In this document: positions 7,749-17,583 of the stretch, piece by piece | Numbering within the stretch: the stretch's first letter is position 1 | Layout of the letters: the number at the start of each line of letters is the position of its first letter | DNA from: Planctomycetes bacterium GWA2_39_15 | Lineage (GTDB): Bacteria > Planctomycetota > Brocadiia > Brocadiales > Brocadiaceae | Length of the DNA stretch: 32,450 bases | Assembly (NCBI GenBank): GCA_001824485.1 | Contig: MHXP01000088.1 | Coordinates: forward strand, 1 to 32,450 | Reading direction: 5' to 3' | Translations under genes and position numbers: made by a program | The notes under the pieces: generated by a model | Database searches by the model: none | Told to the model about the DNA's origin: nothing | The model's input: only the letters and a program-made list of their open reading frames with translations

Positions 7749-8047
7749 TATTTCTTGGCCTTTTCCTTACTCGCTGGAGCTGCCGCAGTAACTGTTTCTT
7801 TCTTTTGTGCAGCAGCTGCACCTGGCGCTGCTTCTGTTGCCGCTGCTGCTTCTGCCTTAGCAGCCTTTTTCTCTGATTTTCCTTTTCGTTTCAACTTAAC
7901 AGCTTTTACCTTAGGAATACCAAATACTGACATTGCTGGATTCCATTTTCCCGCTTCTTTAAGCATCTTGATGCGCTCTATCCTCGTATATACATTTCTC
8001 GGCCTTACCAATTTACCTTTCATTTTCAAACTTTTATCAATACTCAT
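7748..8047 (-). CDS. PVC-type small basic protein with Ala/Lys-rich tail
   Basis: 99 residues. The first ~58 (MSIDKSLKMKGKLVRPRNVY, TRIERIKMLKEAGKW, MSVFGIPKVKAVK) match the 'small basic protein' family that I recall from Planctomycetes, Verrucomicrobia and Chlamydiae. Its function is not established; a ribosome or RNA link has been suggested. The remaining ~40 residues are a low-complexity tail of Ala, Lys, Glu and Pro (for example KKAAKAEAAAATEAAPGAAAAQ), reminiscent of H1-like nucleic-acid-binding tails, and are beyond the usual family length of about 60. A strong AGGAGG site lies five bases before ATG 8047. It follows the SPOR-like gene by 15 bases and its stop overlaps the aminotransferase start. 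High expression is inferred from the binding site. Confidence 0.8.
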   Translation of the reverse strand: MSIDKSLKMKGKLVRPRNVYTRIERIKMLKEAGKWNPAMSVFGIPKVKAVKLKRKGKSEKKAAKAEAAAATEAAPGAAAAQKKETVTAAAPASKEKAKK

Positions 8048-8062
8048 GTATCCTCCTATATT

Positions 8063-8899
8063 CTATCTCATACGCACGGGATAACATCCCTCAAATTGTG
8101 TTCTATTCTCATATTTGAATCCTGCTACCGCCTTTTGCGCAGCAATCAAATCAGCATCATCGTTTGATTCAAATTCACCTATACAAATAAAAAGTTCCTT
8201 GCCAGTATTTACAACAAACGTACTATAGCCTAATGCATCCTGGAGTTTTCCTGCTATCTCTTTTGCCTTTCCAATATTTTCCTTGGTATTTTTATATGAA
8301 ACCACACGTAATGTCCACTTATCTTTTATAATAGGCGTAATTTTTTCTGCTTGTTTTTCTGTCTTTATTGGTGCAGCTTTAGTTACTGCCTTCTGAGTGC
8401 CCTCAGAAGACTTGGATTGCCCAAAGGGAGTCTTTTTTGCATCCTGCGGTTCTATTGTTTCTAGCCATTCTTCTGTTGCTTGACCCGTTATGCCTTTGTT
8501 GTATCCAACCTTGTATCCGATAAAAAAACATGCAATAGTCAAAAATGTCACCGCAATAACGCCAATAATCAGTGTCTCTTGCCGTAATACTAACTCGTCT
8601 TTACGTTGAATATGTTCAGTTTTAGGCTGAGTATAAATAGACTGAGGCGCTTTTGGCGTTTCAGTCTTTCCCTTAAAAGCTGTGTCTTCTAGACGAGTAC
8701 TTTTGATCCATCCTAAAGCATCTTGACTTGAAGCGCCGGGCTTGGTAACTGGTTTGTCTTCCGTTGTGGGAAGTTTTTGCTTAGAACTTACATCAGTTGA
8801 TTCAGTAATATGCTTAACTTCTTTCTTTTCGTCCTCCTCTACTTTCAATGGCGTCTTAAATATCTCAAAAAACTCCCTTGAGTCACTTCCTTTTGTCAT
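8063..8899 (-). CDS. Single-pass membrane protein with SPOR-like C-terminal domain
   Basis: 278 residues. An N-terminal Lys/Glu/Thr/Pro-rich cytoplasmic part (1-105) leads to one transmembrane helix at about 110-128 (LIIGVIAVTFLTIACFFIG). A Lys/Thr-rich linker (135-190) follows, then a C-terminal domain (193-278) starting KWTLRVVSYK, with ELFICIGEFESNDDA near its middle. The beta-alpha-beta-beta-alpha-beta pattern resembles SPOR domains, which bind denuded peptidoglycan strands at division sites, but the match is by pattern only. A GGAG site precedes ATG 8899 by eight bases. It is the first gene of an operon with the small basic protein and the aminotransferase. Function is unknown; an envelope or cell-division role is inference. 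Confidence 0.7.
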   Translation of the reverse strand: MTKGSDSREFFEIFKTPLKVEEDEKKEVKHITESTDVSSKQKLPTTEDKPVTKPGASSQDALGWIKSTRLEDTAFKGKTETPKAPQSIYTQPKTEHIQRKDELVLRQETLIIGVIAVTFLTIACFFIGYKVGYNKGITGQATEEWLETIEPQDAKKTPFGQSKSSEGTQKAVTKAAPIKTEKQAEKITPIIKDKWTLRVVSYKNTKENIGKAKEIAGKLQDALGYSTFVVNTGKELFICIGEFESNDDADLIAAQKAVAGFKYENRTQFEGCYPVRMR

Positions 8900-8986
8900 A
8901 TATTTTTTACTCCATTCTCAGAATATTTTATTAAATTCGTAAGAATTTATTATAATGGGAGTTGTACCAAATATTTTCTTTTTTTG

Positions 8987-9015
8987 AGTGTATTATAAAT
9001 ACAATATAAAGTCAA
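8987..9015 (-). promoter_or_regulatory. Candidate promoter of the SPOR-like/small basic protein operon
   Basis: On the minus strand TTGACT (9010-9015) is followed after 17 bases by TACACT (8987-8992), giving a leader of about 80 bases before ATG 8899. It is back to back with the ligA promoter, 27 bases away. The -10 is only a four-of-six match. Confidence 0.42.
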
Positions 9016-9041
9016 GTGATTTATACCTTTAAACAGATGCG

Positions 9042-9069
9042 TTGACATGCATACAAATTGTGGTATACT
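9042..9069 (+). promoter_or_regulatory. ligA: Sigma-70-type promoter of ligA
   Basis: A perfect TTGACA (9042-9047), a 16-base spacer and TATACT (9064-9069). Transcription should begin near 9076, about 70 bases before the ligA ATG. This is one of the best promoter matches in the window. Confidence 0.7.
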
Positions 9070-9108
9070 TAGTCTACTTCTAAACCTCTTATTTACTCGT
9101 CTACATAA

Positions 9109-11172
<2,064 letters not shown>

Positions 11173-11245
11173 TGAATAACATTCAAAGCCACAGATTACA
11201 ATTAACTGAAAAAATAATATTATTTAAAAATATTCCAAAAAATGC

Positions 11246-11274
11246 TTGATTCATACGCCCGTTTTATGTATTCT
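11246..11274 (+). promoter_or_regulatory. hup: Promoter of the HU gene
   Basis: TTGATT (11246-11251), a 17-base spacer and TATTCT (11269-11274). The transcript should start near 11281, giving a leader of about 67 bases that ends in the AAAGGAGG ribosome binding site at 11333-11340. Confidence 0.6.
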
Positions 11275-11347
11275 AAGCCTGATTCATATTATCTTTACTT
11301 ATCGTGTTCATACCATATTAAACCATTTTTTGAAAGGAGGGTAGTGG

Positions 11348-11623
11348 ATGAATAAGCAGGAATTAATCGAAGCAGTAGCAAAGGAGTGTGAGGTATCAAA
11401 GGCTTGTGGAGAAAAAGCTGTGAATGCAGTTTTGAGCGGCATAAAGAGTGGAGTTAAGAAAGGCAAAGAAGTCCGTTTAATTGGATTTGGTACATTCTCC
11501 GTAAGAACTAGAAAAGCACGTAAAGGAAGAAATCCTCAAACTGGCGCTGTAATCAACATCAAGGCCAGTAAAGCGGTAAAATTTACTGCTGGACAGGATT
11601 TCAAGAATATCGTCAACAAATAG
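11348..11623 (+). CDS. hup: HU-family DNA-binding protein
   Basis: A 91-residue nucleoid protein that bends DNA as a dimer. It starts MNKQELIEAVAKE, has the hydrophobic core RLIGFGTFSVRTRKARKGRN (about 43-62), the arm-tip Asn-Pro in RNPQTG with its intercalating Pro, and the C-terminal KASKAVKFTAGQDFK. The length is typical of HU; the IHF branch would normally have a longer C-terminus. An AAAGGAGG site seven bases before the ATG, together with a good promoter and a strong terminator, suggests high expression as a single-gene unit. It is convergent with typA. A species-specific HU versus IHF role cannot be settled from sequence. Confidence 0.95.
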   Translation: MNKQELIEAVAKECEVSKACGEKAVNAVLSGIKSGVKKGKEVRLIGFGTFSVRTRKARKGRNPQTGAVINIKASKAVKFTAGQDFKNIVNK

Positions 11624-11646
11624 ACAATAGTTACATAAGTACCAAC

Positions 11647-11678
11647 AAAAAAGCAGGCCTAAAAAGCCTGCTTTTTTT
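11647..11678. terminator. Bidirectional terminator between hup and typA
   Basis: GCAGGC (11653-11658) pairs with GCCTGC (11666-11671) around the loop CTAAAAA. Six A precede the stem and seven T follow, so the hairpin with a U-tail forms in transcripts of either strand. It can end both hup (stop at 11623) and typA (stop at 11710). Confidence 0.88.
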
Positions 11679-11709
11679 GTTTATTTTTATATTTTTAAAT
11701 AATCCGCCT

Positions 11710-13572
11710 TTATGTCTTTTCTGTGGACGTAACTACTGGTTCCAAGACCTGCTGTCTTCTAATAGTTCTACGTTCGTTTTCAGTGAGAAGTTTTTTCCTT
11801 AACCGAAATGTTTTTGGAGTAATCTCCACCAACTCATCATCTTCGATATATTCAAGTGCCATCTCCAGCGTAAAATCTTTTGGAGGTTGAAGTTTAATCC
11901 CTTTTTCGGCTGTTGCACAACGAATGTTAGTCGCCTTTTTTGCCCTAATAACATTAACACTAATATCGTTCTGTTCACAATGTTCACCCACTATCATTCC
12001 TTCATATACACGAACTCCTGGTTTTACAAACATTGTACCTCTATCCTGCAAACCATCCAGTGCATAAGCGGTTACTTCACCCAAAGCCATGGAAATTAAC
12101 ACCCCCTGTATGCGATGAGCAATATCGCCTTTGTAATGTTCATATTCATAAAAATTATGATATATCACAGCTTCTCCACGTGTTGAGCTTAACAAGCGAT
12201 TTCTTAAACCAATCAAACCACGGGAAGGAACTTTAAACTCAAAATGAGTAACATTCTTATCTGTATCCATGCTGAGCATCTCACCCTTCCGTGCACCTAA
12301 CATAGAAATCACTTGCCCTTCATACTCCCTTGGCACATCAATTACGACATACTCAATAGGTTCAGCTTTTTGTCCATCCAATTCCTTGAAAATTACTTTT
12401 GGTTTCGAGACCTGCAATTCATAACCTTCTCGACGCATATTTTCAATTAATACGGAGAGATGTAGAAGTCCACGCCCCGAAACACGCAAGGCATCCGGTG
12501 TCTCAGTATCTTCCACTTTAAGAGCTACGTTTGATCGAATCTCTCTATGAAGCCTTTCACGCAGATTTCTACTGGTAACATATTTGCCATCCTGACCGCA
12601 GAAAGGAGAATTATTAACCGAAAATATCATTGAGAGTGTAGGTTCATCAATACTAATTTTTGTCAGTGCCTGGGGATTTTCTACAGAGGCAATCGTATCG
12701 CTTATGTCTATATTCTCAATTCCTGTCAAGGCAACGATATCTCCTGCACTGGCTGATTTTATTGGCTGCCTTCCCAATCCAGTAAAGGTAAACAACTCTG
12801 CCACCCTGTGTGTTGTTTGTATACCATTTTTGTCTATTCTGGCAACTTGCTGACCCACGTTAATATTTCCAGCAAAGATTCTACCGATACCAATTCGACC
12901 TACATAATCATTATAATCAAGTGAAGTTATCTGCATTTGTAAGGGTGCGTTCGGATCACCATTTGGCTTTGGAATATAATGTAATATTGTTTCAAGTAGA
13001 GGAATAATATCCTTATCGTTATCCTCCAGTAACATCTTTGCATAACCCTCACGTCCACTAGCATAAATAACAGTAAAATCAAGTTGTTCATCGGTTGCAT
13101 TGAGTTCAACAAAAAGATCAAATACCTCATCAAGCACTTCCATACAACGAGCCTCAGGTCTATCGATTTTATTGATTACCACAAGGGGTCTCAAATTATA
13201 ACCCAACGCCTTACGAAGTACAAACCTTGTCTGTGGCATGGTTCCTTCAGCGGCATCCACCAGCAGTAAGACACCATCGGCCATCTTTAGAACACGTTCA
13301 ACTTCACCTCCAAAGTCGGCATGTCCAGGTGTGTCAATAATGTTAATCTTTACCCCTTTATAGTTAATGGCAGTATTCTTTGCCAGGATAGTAATACCCC
13401 GTTCACGTTCCAAGTCATTAGAGTCCATGATCCTTTCTACATTTTGAATCTGCTGATTAGACCTAAATGTACCGCTCTGCTTAAGCAATTGATCCACAAG
13501 TGTAGTCTTACCATGATCAACATGGGCAATAATTGCAACATTACGTATATCGTCTCTTACTAGCTGTGTCAT
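11710..13572 (-). CDS. typA: Ribosome-associated GTPase TypA/BipA
   Basis: TypA/BipA is an EF-G-like translational GTPase linked to 50S assembly and stress or cold adaptation. The G domain shows G1 AHVDHGKTT, the switch I region with RERGITI, G3 [17 protein letters not shown]4 NKIDR and G5 YASGREGY. Domains II, III and V follow, then the C-terminal domain unique to the family, ending [20 protein letters not shown]. The open frame reaches 13593, but AAGGAG at 13577-13582 lies four bases upstream of the ATG at 13572. Starting [11 protein letters not shown] gives 620 residues, close to the usual 605-615. A promoter and a leader terminator lie upstream, and a shared terminator downstream. Confidence 0.96.
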   Translation of the reverse strand: MTQLVRDDIRNVAIIAHVDHGKTTLVDQLLKQSGTFRSNQQIQNVERIMDSNDLERERGITILAKNTAINYKGVKINIIDTPGHADFGGEVERVLKMADGVLLLVDAAEGTMPQTRFVLRKALGYNLRPLVVINKIDRPEARCMEVLDEVFDLFVELNATDEQLDFTVIYASGREGYAKMLLEDNDKDIIPLLETILHYIPKPNGDPNAPLQMQITSLDYNDYVGRIGIGRIFAGNINVGQQVARIDKNGIQTTHRVAELFTFTGLGRQPIKSASAGDIVALTGIENIDISDTIASVENPQALTKISIDEPTLSMIFSVNNSPFCGQDGKYVTSRNLRERLHREIRSNVALKVEDTETPDALRVSGRGLLHLSVLIENMRREGYELQVSKPKVIFKELDGQKAEPIEYVVIDVPREYEGQVISMLGARKGEMLSMDTDKNVTHFEFKVPSRGLIGLRNRLLSSTRGEAVIYHNFYEYEHYKGDIAHRIQGVLISMALGEVTAYALDGLQDRGTMFVKPGVRVYEGMIVGEHCEQNDISVNVIRAKKATNIRCATAEKGIKLQPPKDFTLEMALEYIEDDELVEITPKTFRLRKKLLTENERRTIRRQQVLEPVVTSTEKT

Positions 13573-13626
13573 GTTACTCCTTAAATGTGCCATACATTAT
13601 TATTAATGTACATGGACTTTTCACAA

Positions 13627-13660
13627 ATAAAAAAGCCGCAACGAAAACCGTAGCAGCTTT
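13627..13660 (-). terminator. Intrinsic terminator hairpin in the typA leader (possible attenuator)
   Basis: On the minus strand AAAGCTGC-T-ACG (13660-13649) pairs with CGT-T-GCGGCTTT (13643-13632) through a G-U pair and one mismatch, loop GTTTT, followed by TTTTTTATTT. The C-A mismatch on the plus strand becomes a G-U pair on the minus strand, so the hairpin is built for leftward transcripts. It lies between the typA promoter and its start codon, so transcription may be attenuated here. Confidence 0.62.
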
Positions 13661-13723
13661 ATAAGATATTAATTTTATTTTATTCAGTAAGCCTATTATC
13701 TACGTTATTGATTGTATGTACAT

Positions 13724-13751
13724 ATTTTACTAATAAAACCTTTATTGTCAA
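13724..13751 (-). promoter_or_regulatory. typA: Promoter of typA
   Basis: On the minus strand a perfect TTGACA (13746-13751) is followed after 16 bases by TAAAAT (13724-13729). The leader would be about 145 bases and would contain the terminator hairpin at 13627-13660. Confidence 0.6.
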
Positions 13752-13877
13752 TGAAAATGAGTTGTAAATAAAATATTTAATTTTCAACAATCTATGTTAT
13801 TTTTCAAAACTATTTCAATAATTATGGGTTGTCTTTTACCTTGCCCTAATTACCTAGAACGGTTATCATATGTAATT

Positions 13878-14675
13878 ATGAATACAGTAGCAGGTATTGA
13901 TATAGGTTCAACAACTACAAAAATCGTAATAATGCGGGGACACACTATCCTTGGCTCAAAGATATCCTCCACAGGAACTAATTGCAAGAGGACTGTGAAG
14001 CTATTATTTGATGAGATGCTGGAAGATTATAATCTAAAAGAAGATGAAATTGAATATACTGTAGCCACAGGATACGGTCGCAGGATGATTCTGACCAATG
14101 AAATTATTACAGAAATAACCGCTAACGCTAAGGCAGCCAAATGGCTCATGAGTAAGAAGGTAAACGTAAGAACCCTTATTAATATTGGCGGACAGGATTG
14201 CAAGGTAATCGCCTTGGACAATAATGGTATAATGGTGGATTTTGCCATGAACGACAAATGCGCTGCCGGAACGGGGAGATTCTTGGAAGTTATGAGTCGT
14301 GTCCTAGAGGTGGAGTTGGACGAGTTAGGAATACTGTCCGAACGGGCAGAGGACATACCAGACATAAATAGCTTGTGCACAGTTTTCGGCGAATCTGAGG
14401 TCATTTCACTATTATCTCAAGGAAGACGGGTAGAAGATATCATTGCCGGCATTCATAAATCTATAGCTAAACGGCTAGGAACAATGGTCAAGAAGGTCGG
14501 TGTTAAAGAATCAGTATTTTTTGACGGAGGTCCTGCCTTTAATCAAGGACTAAAGAAAGCGTTGGAACAAGAATTAGGGATGGTTTTACACGTTCCACCT
14601 GATCCGCAGATCACTACAGCTTTAGGTGCAGCTATCATTGCACACGAACACTTTACCAAAAAGCACGTAGATTAA
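13878..14675 (+). CDS. 2-hydroxyacyl-CoA dehydratase activator-type ATPase (BadF/BcrA family)
   Basis: An ASKHA-fold, iron-sulfur ATPase. Relatives such as HgdC use ATP hydrolysis to drive one electron into a dehydratase or benzoyl-CoA reductase. Starting at MNTVAGIDIGSTTTK (13878) gives 265 residues, the normal size; the frame extends upstream to 13794, but the extra 28 residues do not fit the family. The phosphate-1 loop is GIDIGSTTTK, the second nucleotide motif is INIGGQDCK, and the two cluster-binding cysteines are Cys128 (NDKCAAGTGRF) and Cys167 (NSLCTVFGESEV), close to those of HgdC. FFDGGPAFNQGL and ALGAA are also present. No dehydratase subunit gene is adjacent, so its electron acceptor is unknown. 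Confidence 0.88.
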   Translation: MNTVAGIDIGSTTTKIVIMRGHTILGSKISSTGTNCKRTVKLLFDEMLEDYNLKEDEIEYTVATGYGRRMILTNEIITEITANAKAAKWLMSKKVNVRTLINIGGQDCKVIALDNNGIMVDFAMNDKCAAGTGRFLEVMSRVLEVELDELGILSERAEDIPDINSLCTVFGESEVISLLSQGRRVEDIIAGIHKSIAKRLGTMVKKVGVKESVFFDGGPAFNQGLKKALEQELGMVLHVPPDPQITTALGAAIIAHEHFTKKHVD

Positions 14676-14723
14676 TAATTTCCAGTGCAACAATATTTGA
14701 TATATTTCTCACAATAATGATAG

Positions 14724-15185
14724 TTAATTATTACGTTTCTTTGAAAGTCTTTCTTCATACTTTATAATAGTATCCTCTTGTTCCATCGTTTCAATTGATC
14801 CTGGTCTTTTCTTACGTACTTCTGAGATAGCCTTTCTTGCGCTATGACCCTTGCTTACAAGATAGCAGGCTAGCATAGTACCCGTCCTGCCAATCCCAGC
14901 CTCACAATGGACAACAATTTTCTTCTTTGAAGATGCAAGATTGTTTATAAAATTTACAAACTCCTCAATTTGTTCCTGAGTTGGCGTTGCAAGGTCGGCA
15001 ATAGGAATGTGTTTGTACTCAAATCCAAATTCTTCTATCAAAGTCTTATGCAAAGGTATTTCGGTTAATGATACTATTGCCTCGATTCCATTGTCCTTAA
15101 GAAATTCAAGGTCTGCCACAATTGGCATAGGTCTTGCCATACCAGCAATCTCTTCTTTTATCAGCCAACTAAAATTTCTAGGCAT
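14724..15185 (-). CDS. Dual-specificity-type protein phosphatase
   Basis: A 153-residue cysteine phosphatase. The P-loop VVHCEAGIGRT has the nucleophile Cys94 and phosphate-binding Arg100. Asp64 in PIADLATP is placed where the general acid is expected. The compact size and the lack of extra domains resemble small archaeal or bacterial dual-specificity phosphatases, which remove phosphate from Tyr and Ser/Thr and in some cases from lipids or nucleotides. The start MPRNFSWLIKEE overlaps the end of maf by eight bases, so the two are co-transcribed with maf first. No cognate kinase is nearby. The substrate is not known. Confidence 0.85.
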   Translation of the reverse strand: MPRNFSWLIKEEIAGMARPMPIVADLEFLKDNGIEAIVSLTEIPLHKTLIEEFGFEYKHIPIADLATPTQEQIEEFVNFINNLASSKKKIVVHCEAGIGRTGTMLACYLVSKGHSARKAISEVRKKRPGSIETMEQEDTIIKYEERLSKKRNN

Positions 15186-15762
15186 TTGTATCTTTTATAA
15201 GTTTATTAAGCATTTCTTGTACAGCTTCTAAAGGCAAACCAACTACGTTTGAATAGCTGCCATCAATTTTTTCAATAAACTTTCCCCCTTCACCTTGAAT
15301 AGCATACGCACCAGCTTTGTCTATTGGTTCACCAGAGCTAACATACTTCTCAATTTCTTTTTCTGATACATTCTTCATTTTAATGTGTGTCCGCTCAATC
15401 CGCAACAATTTCTTTTTTGATGGTACATCTATTATACATACACCAGAAATAATATCATGTTCTGAATTGCAAAGTTTCGAAAGTATTCTTCTGGCATCAA
15501 TTGTATCTTTAGGTTTACCCAAAACACACATGTCATGTAAAACAATCGTATCTGCACCTATAACTATAGCGTTTTCCACTTTTCTGGCAACATCATTAGC
15601 TTTCAGGAAGGCAAGATTCTGCACCAACTCAGTCGGTGAAACATCGCTATAAATGCATTCATCTATCTCATGTGGTATAACTTCGAAATAATATCCTAAT
15701 AATTTTAATAAAGCAACCCGCCTTGGCGAGTTTGATGCAAGTACAAGACGTTTATTTAACAC
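15178..15762 (-). CDS. maf: Maf-family nucleoside triphosphate pyrophosphatase
   Basis: Maf proteins hydrolyse non-canonical or modified nucleotides (dTTP/UTP or m7GTP classes) to monophosphates, as house-cleaning enzymes. The N-terminus has the signature LVLASNSPRR, followed by IGADTIV (Asp as catalytic base), GKP, and SGEPIDKAGAYAIQGEG with the substrate-loop residues, and NVVGLPL near the end. 194 residues is typical. The start codon is GTG at 15762 and I see no strong Shine-Dalgarno site. The rplQ terminator lies just upstream, so maf must have its own promoter or live on read-through; it overlaps the phosphatase gene downstream by eight bases. YhdE versus YceF type is not decided. Confidence 0.93.
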   Translation of the reverse strand: MLNKRLVLASNSPRRVALLKLLGYYFEVIPHEIDECIYSDVSPTELVQNLAFLKANDVARKVENAIVIGADTIVLHDMCVLGKPKDTIDARRILSKLCNSEHDIISGVCIIDVPSKKKLLRIERTHIKMKNVSEKEIEKYVSSGEPIDKAGAYAIQGEGGKFIEKIDGSYSNVVGLPLEAVQEMLNKLIKDTNA

Positions 15763-15778
15763 AATTTTCTTTTTGGAT

Positions 15779-15813
15779 AAAAAAACCCTTCTACTTAACT
15801 AAAGCAGAAGGGT
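15779..15813 (-). terminator. Terminator of the ribosomal protein superoperon
   Basis: On the minus strand ACCCTTCT-G-CTT pairs with AAG-T-AGAAGGGT (stem arms 15785-15796 and 15802-15813, with one mismatch, loop of five), followed by seven T at 15785-15779. It lies 38 bases after the rplQ stop and 17 bases before the maf start. Confidence 0.85.
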
Positions 15814-15851
15814 AAAGATATTTTACTTTAACAAACAACGAAATAATTTCA

Positions 15852-16415
15852 TTATGGTGTAGTAACTTTTGGTTTGATTTCCTCCGCTTGCTGCGTTTCA
15901 GCTGATATACCTTCAACTAATTCAAAAATTACTCTTGAAGCATTATCATTGAGTCGCCTTCCTAGCATTCGTAATTTTCTATCCCTGCCATCCATTTTAT
16001 ATTCAAGCTCTGGTATTTTCCCAACGTTACTACCTGATAAAACACCTAATCGAGTTCCTGATAATTTTAATATTCTTGTATATCCACCATTTCGATTCAT
16101 AAATCTTTGTGCAATGCCACCAGTTTCACGCCATTGTCCTTCTCCAAATAGCTTTTTTACAACATCAGTATTTCTTAGACTTGAAATTGCCTGACGATAA
16201 CAATGTATATATCCTGGTTTATCAGTATCCTTTTTTAATAGTCCTTTTTTAGCGACTGTGATTATCTTCTCTGCAAATGAGCGTGTCTCTTTAGCCTTTT
16301 CAAGTGTTGTAATAATTCTTCCATATGTAAGAAGGCTATTAGTAATGTTCTGCCTTAACGACTTTCTATGTGCACCAGTTCTTGATAAATGTCTTCCTCT
16401 CATCCTGTGTCTCAT
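15852..16415 (-). CDS. rplQ: 50S ribosomal protein bL17
   Basis: bL17 sits near the peptide exit tunnel. The N-terminal core is typical (MRHRMRGRHLSRTGAHRKSL, then TTLEKAKETRSFAEKIIT) and so is GGYTRILKL. At 187 residues it is much longer than the common ~120-residue form. About 30 residues (roughly 127-156, with GKIPELEYKMDGRDRKLRML) are inserted between the GGYTRIL strand and the final DNASRVIFELVE strand, and a Glu/Gln/Pro tail follows (169-187). AAGGA five bases upstream fixes ATG 16415. It is the last gene of the superoperon, 15 bases after rpoA, and is followed by a terminator. Confidence 0.95.
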   Translation of the reverse strand: MRHRMRGRHLSRTGAHRKSLRQNITNSLLTYGRIITTLEKAKETRSFAEKIITVAKKGLLKKDTDKPGYIHCYRQAISSLRNTDVVKKLFGEGQWRETGGIAQRFMNRNGGYTRILKLSGTRLGVLSGSNVGKIPELEYKMDGRDRKLRMLGRRLNDNASRVIFELVEGISAETQQAEEIKPKVTTP

Positions 16416-16430
16416 AATTATCCTTTCCTT

Positions 16431-17432
16431 TTACATTTGCTTATTTGTCACAGCCATTCCTATAGTTAAATTGAGTTGTGTCAATTTATTCTTTACTTCT
16501 TTCAATGTAGTTTTACCAAAATTTTTAATCTCTAGAAGTTGTTCTTCAGTTTTTGCTACAAGAGCACCCACTGTTTTTATGTCTGCAGTTTCAAGGCAAT
16601 TAGATGCTCTTACTGAAAGATCTAATTCACTTATAGGCATAGCTAGTTTTTTATTAAGCTCTTCTTCAGATATTTGCGGAACCGATTCAATTCCCATCCT
16701 TTTTTCAATTTGTTGTAATTCACGACCAATATCAAAGTATTGTACAAACGGATTCAAATGTTTTCTCAAAATTTTCGCTGCCTCAACGAGTGCCATCTCT
16801 GAAGATACTACACCGTTCGTCCATATTTCCATAATGAGCCTATCGTAATTTGTACGTCTGCCAACACGTGTTTCTTCAATTTTATAACAAACATTTCTAA
16901 CTGGCGAGAATAACGAATCCACAGCTATTAGTCCAACTTCTTGTTCCTCGGGTTCATTTTCTTCAGCAGTCACATAGCCACGTCCCTTTCTCACTTCCAT
17001 TTCTACTTTAAAATTTGTGTCCTCTGAAAGGGTGGCAATATGTAAATCCCCATTTATAATCTCTACATTACCATCTGTTATAATATCATTTGCTTTTACT
17101 TCGCCTTTTTTATTTGCCTCAATCTTAATTATTTTAGGCTGGTCAGTGTGTGGTTTTACAACAAGACTTTTGATATTCAACATTATATCTGTTACATCTT
17201 CTACAACACCCGGAATATGTGTAAATTCATGAGTGATATTATTTATTTTAACTGATACAACAGCACTACCCTCCAATGAAGAAAGTAAAATTCTACGTAA
17301 ACTATTCCCAATAGTATGACCAAAACCACGTTCAAAAGGAGCTGCTATAAATTTGCCATATTTATCGGTCAAAGTCTCTTTTTCCACATCTACACGGACT
17401 GGAAGTTCAAGACCTCTCCACCTTATTCGCAT
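16431..17432 (-). CDS. rpoA: DNA-directed RNA polymerase alpha subunit
   Basis: Alpha dimerises to nucleate RNA polymerase assembly and its C-terminal domain contacts promoter UP elements and activators. The N-terminal domain has KYGKFIAAPFERGFGHTIGN and SLRRILLSSLEGSAV (dimerisation), with HEFTHIPGVVEDVTDI following. The C-terminal domain (about 260-325) has ISELDLSVRASNCLE, DIKTVGAL and IKNFGKTTLKEVKNKL. 333 residues is the normal length. The ATG at 17432 has a strong AGGGGGG site. A 151-base gap separates it from rpsD, unusually wide for this cluster, and contains a candidate promoter, so rpoA-rplQ may be partly expressed on their own. Confidence 0.98.
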   Translation of the reverse strand: MRIRWRGLELPVRVDVEKETLTDKYGKFIAAPFERGFGHTIGNSLRRILLSSLEGSAVVSVKINNITHEFTHIPGVVEDVTDIMLNIKSLVVKPHTDQPKIIKIEANKKGEVKANDIITDGNVEIINGDLHIATLSEDTNFKVEMEVRKGRGYVTAEENEPEEQEVGLIAVDSLFSPVRNVCYKIEETRVGRRTNYDRLIMEIWTNGVVSSEMALVEAAKILRKHLNPFVQYFDIGRELQQIEKRMGIESVPQISEEELNKKLAMPISELDLSVRASNCLETADIKTVGALVAKTEEQLLEIKNFGKTTLKEVKNKLTQLNLTIGMAVTNKQM

Positions 17433-17525
17433 ATTTTCCCCCCTAATCTAGTTAATAAGGGATTTCAAAATAAATAAATTAAATTTTTTGATATTATCCA
17501 AAGAAAAACAAAACTCTGTGCGGCA

Positions 17526-17553
17526 ATGTTAATTGCATCTGTTGACTTTACAA
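17526..17553 (-). promoter_or_regulatory. Candidate internal promoter upstream of rpoA
   Basis: On the minus strand TTGTAA (17548-17553) is followed after 16 bases by TAACAT (17526-17531), the same -10 hexamer as in the S10 promoter candidate at 32275. It lies in the widest gap of the superoperon. Confidence 0.35.
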
Positions 17554-17583
17554 TTGTGGAATGAATTTAAACGACAAAATTTT

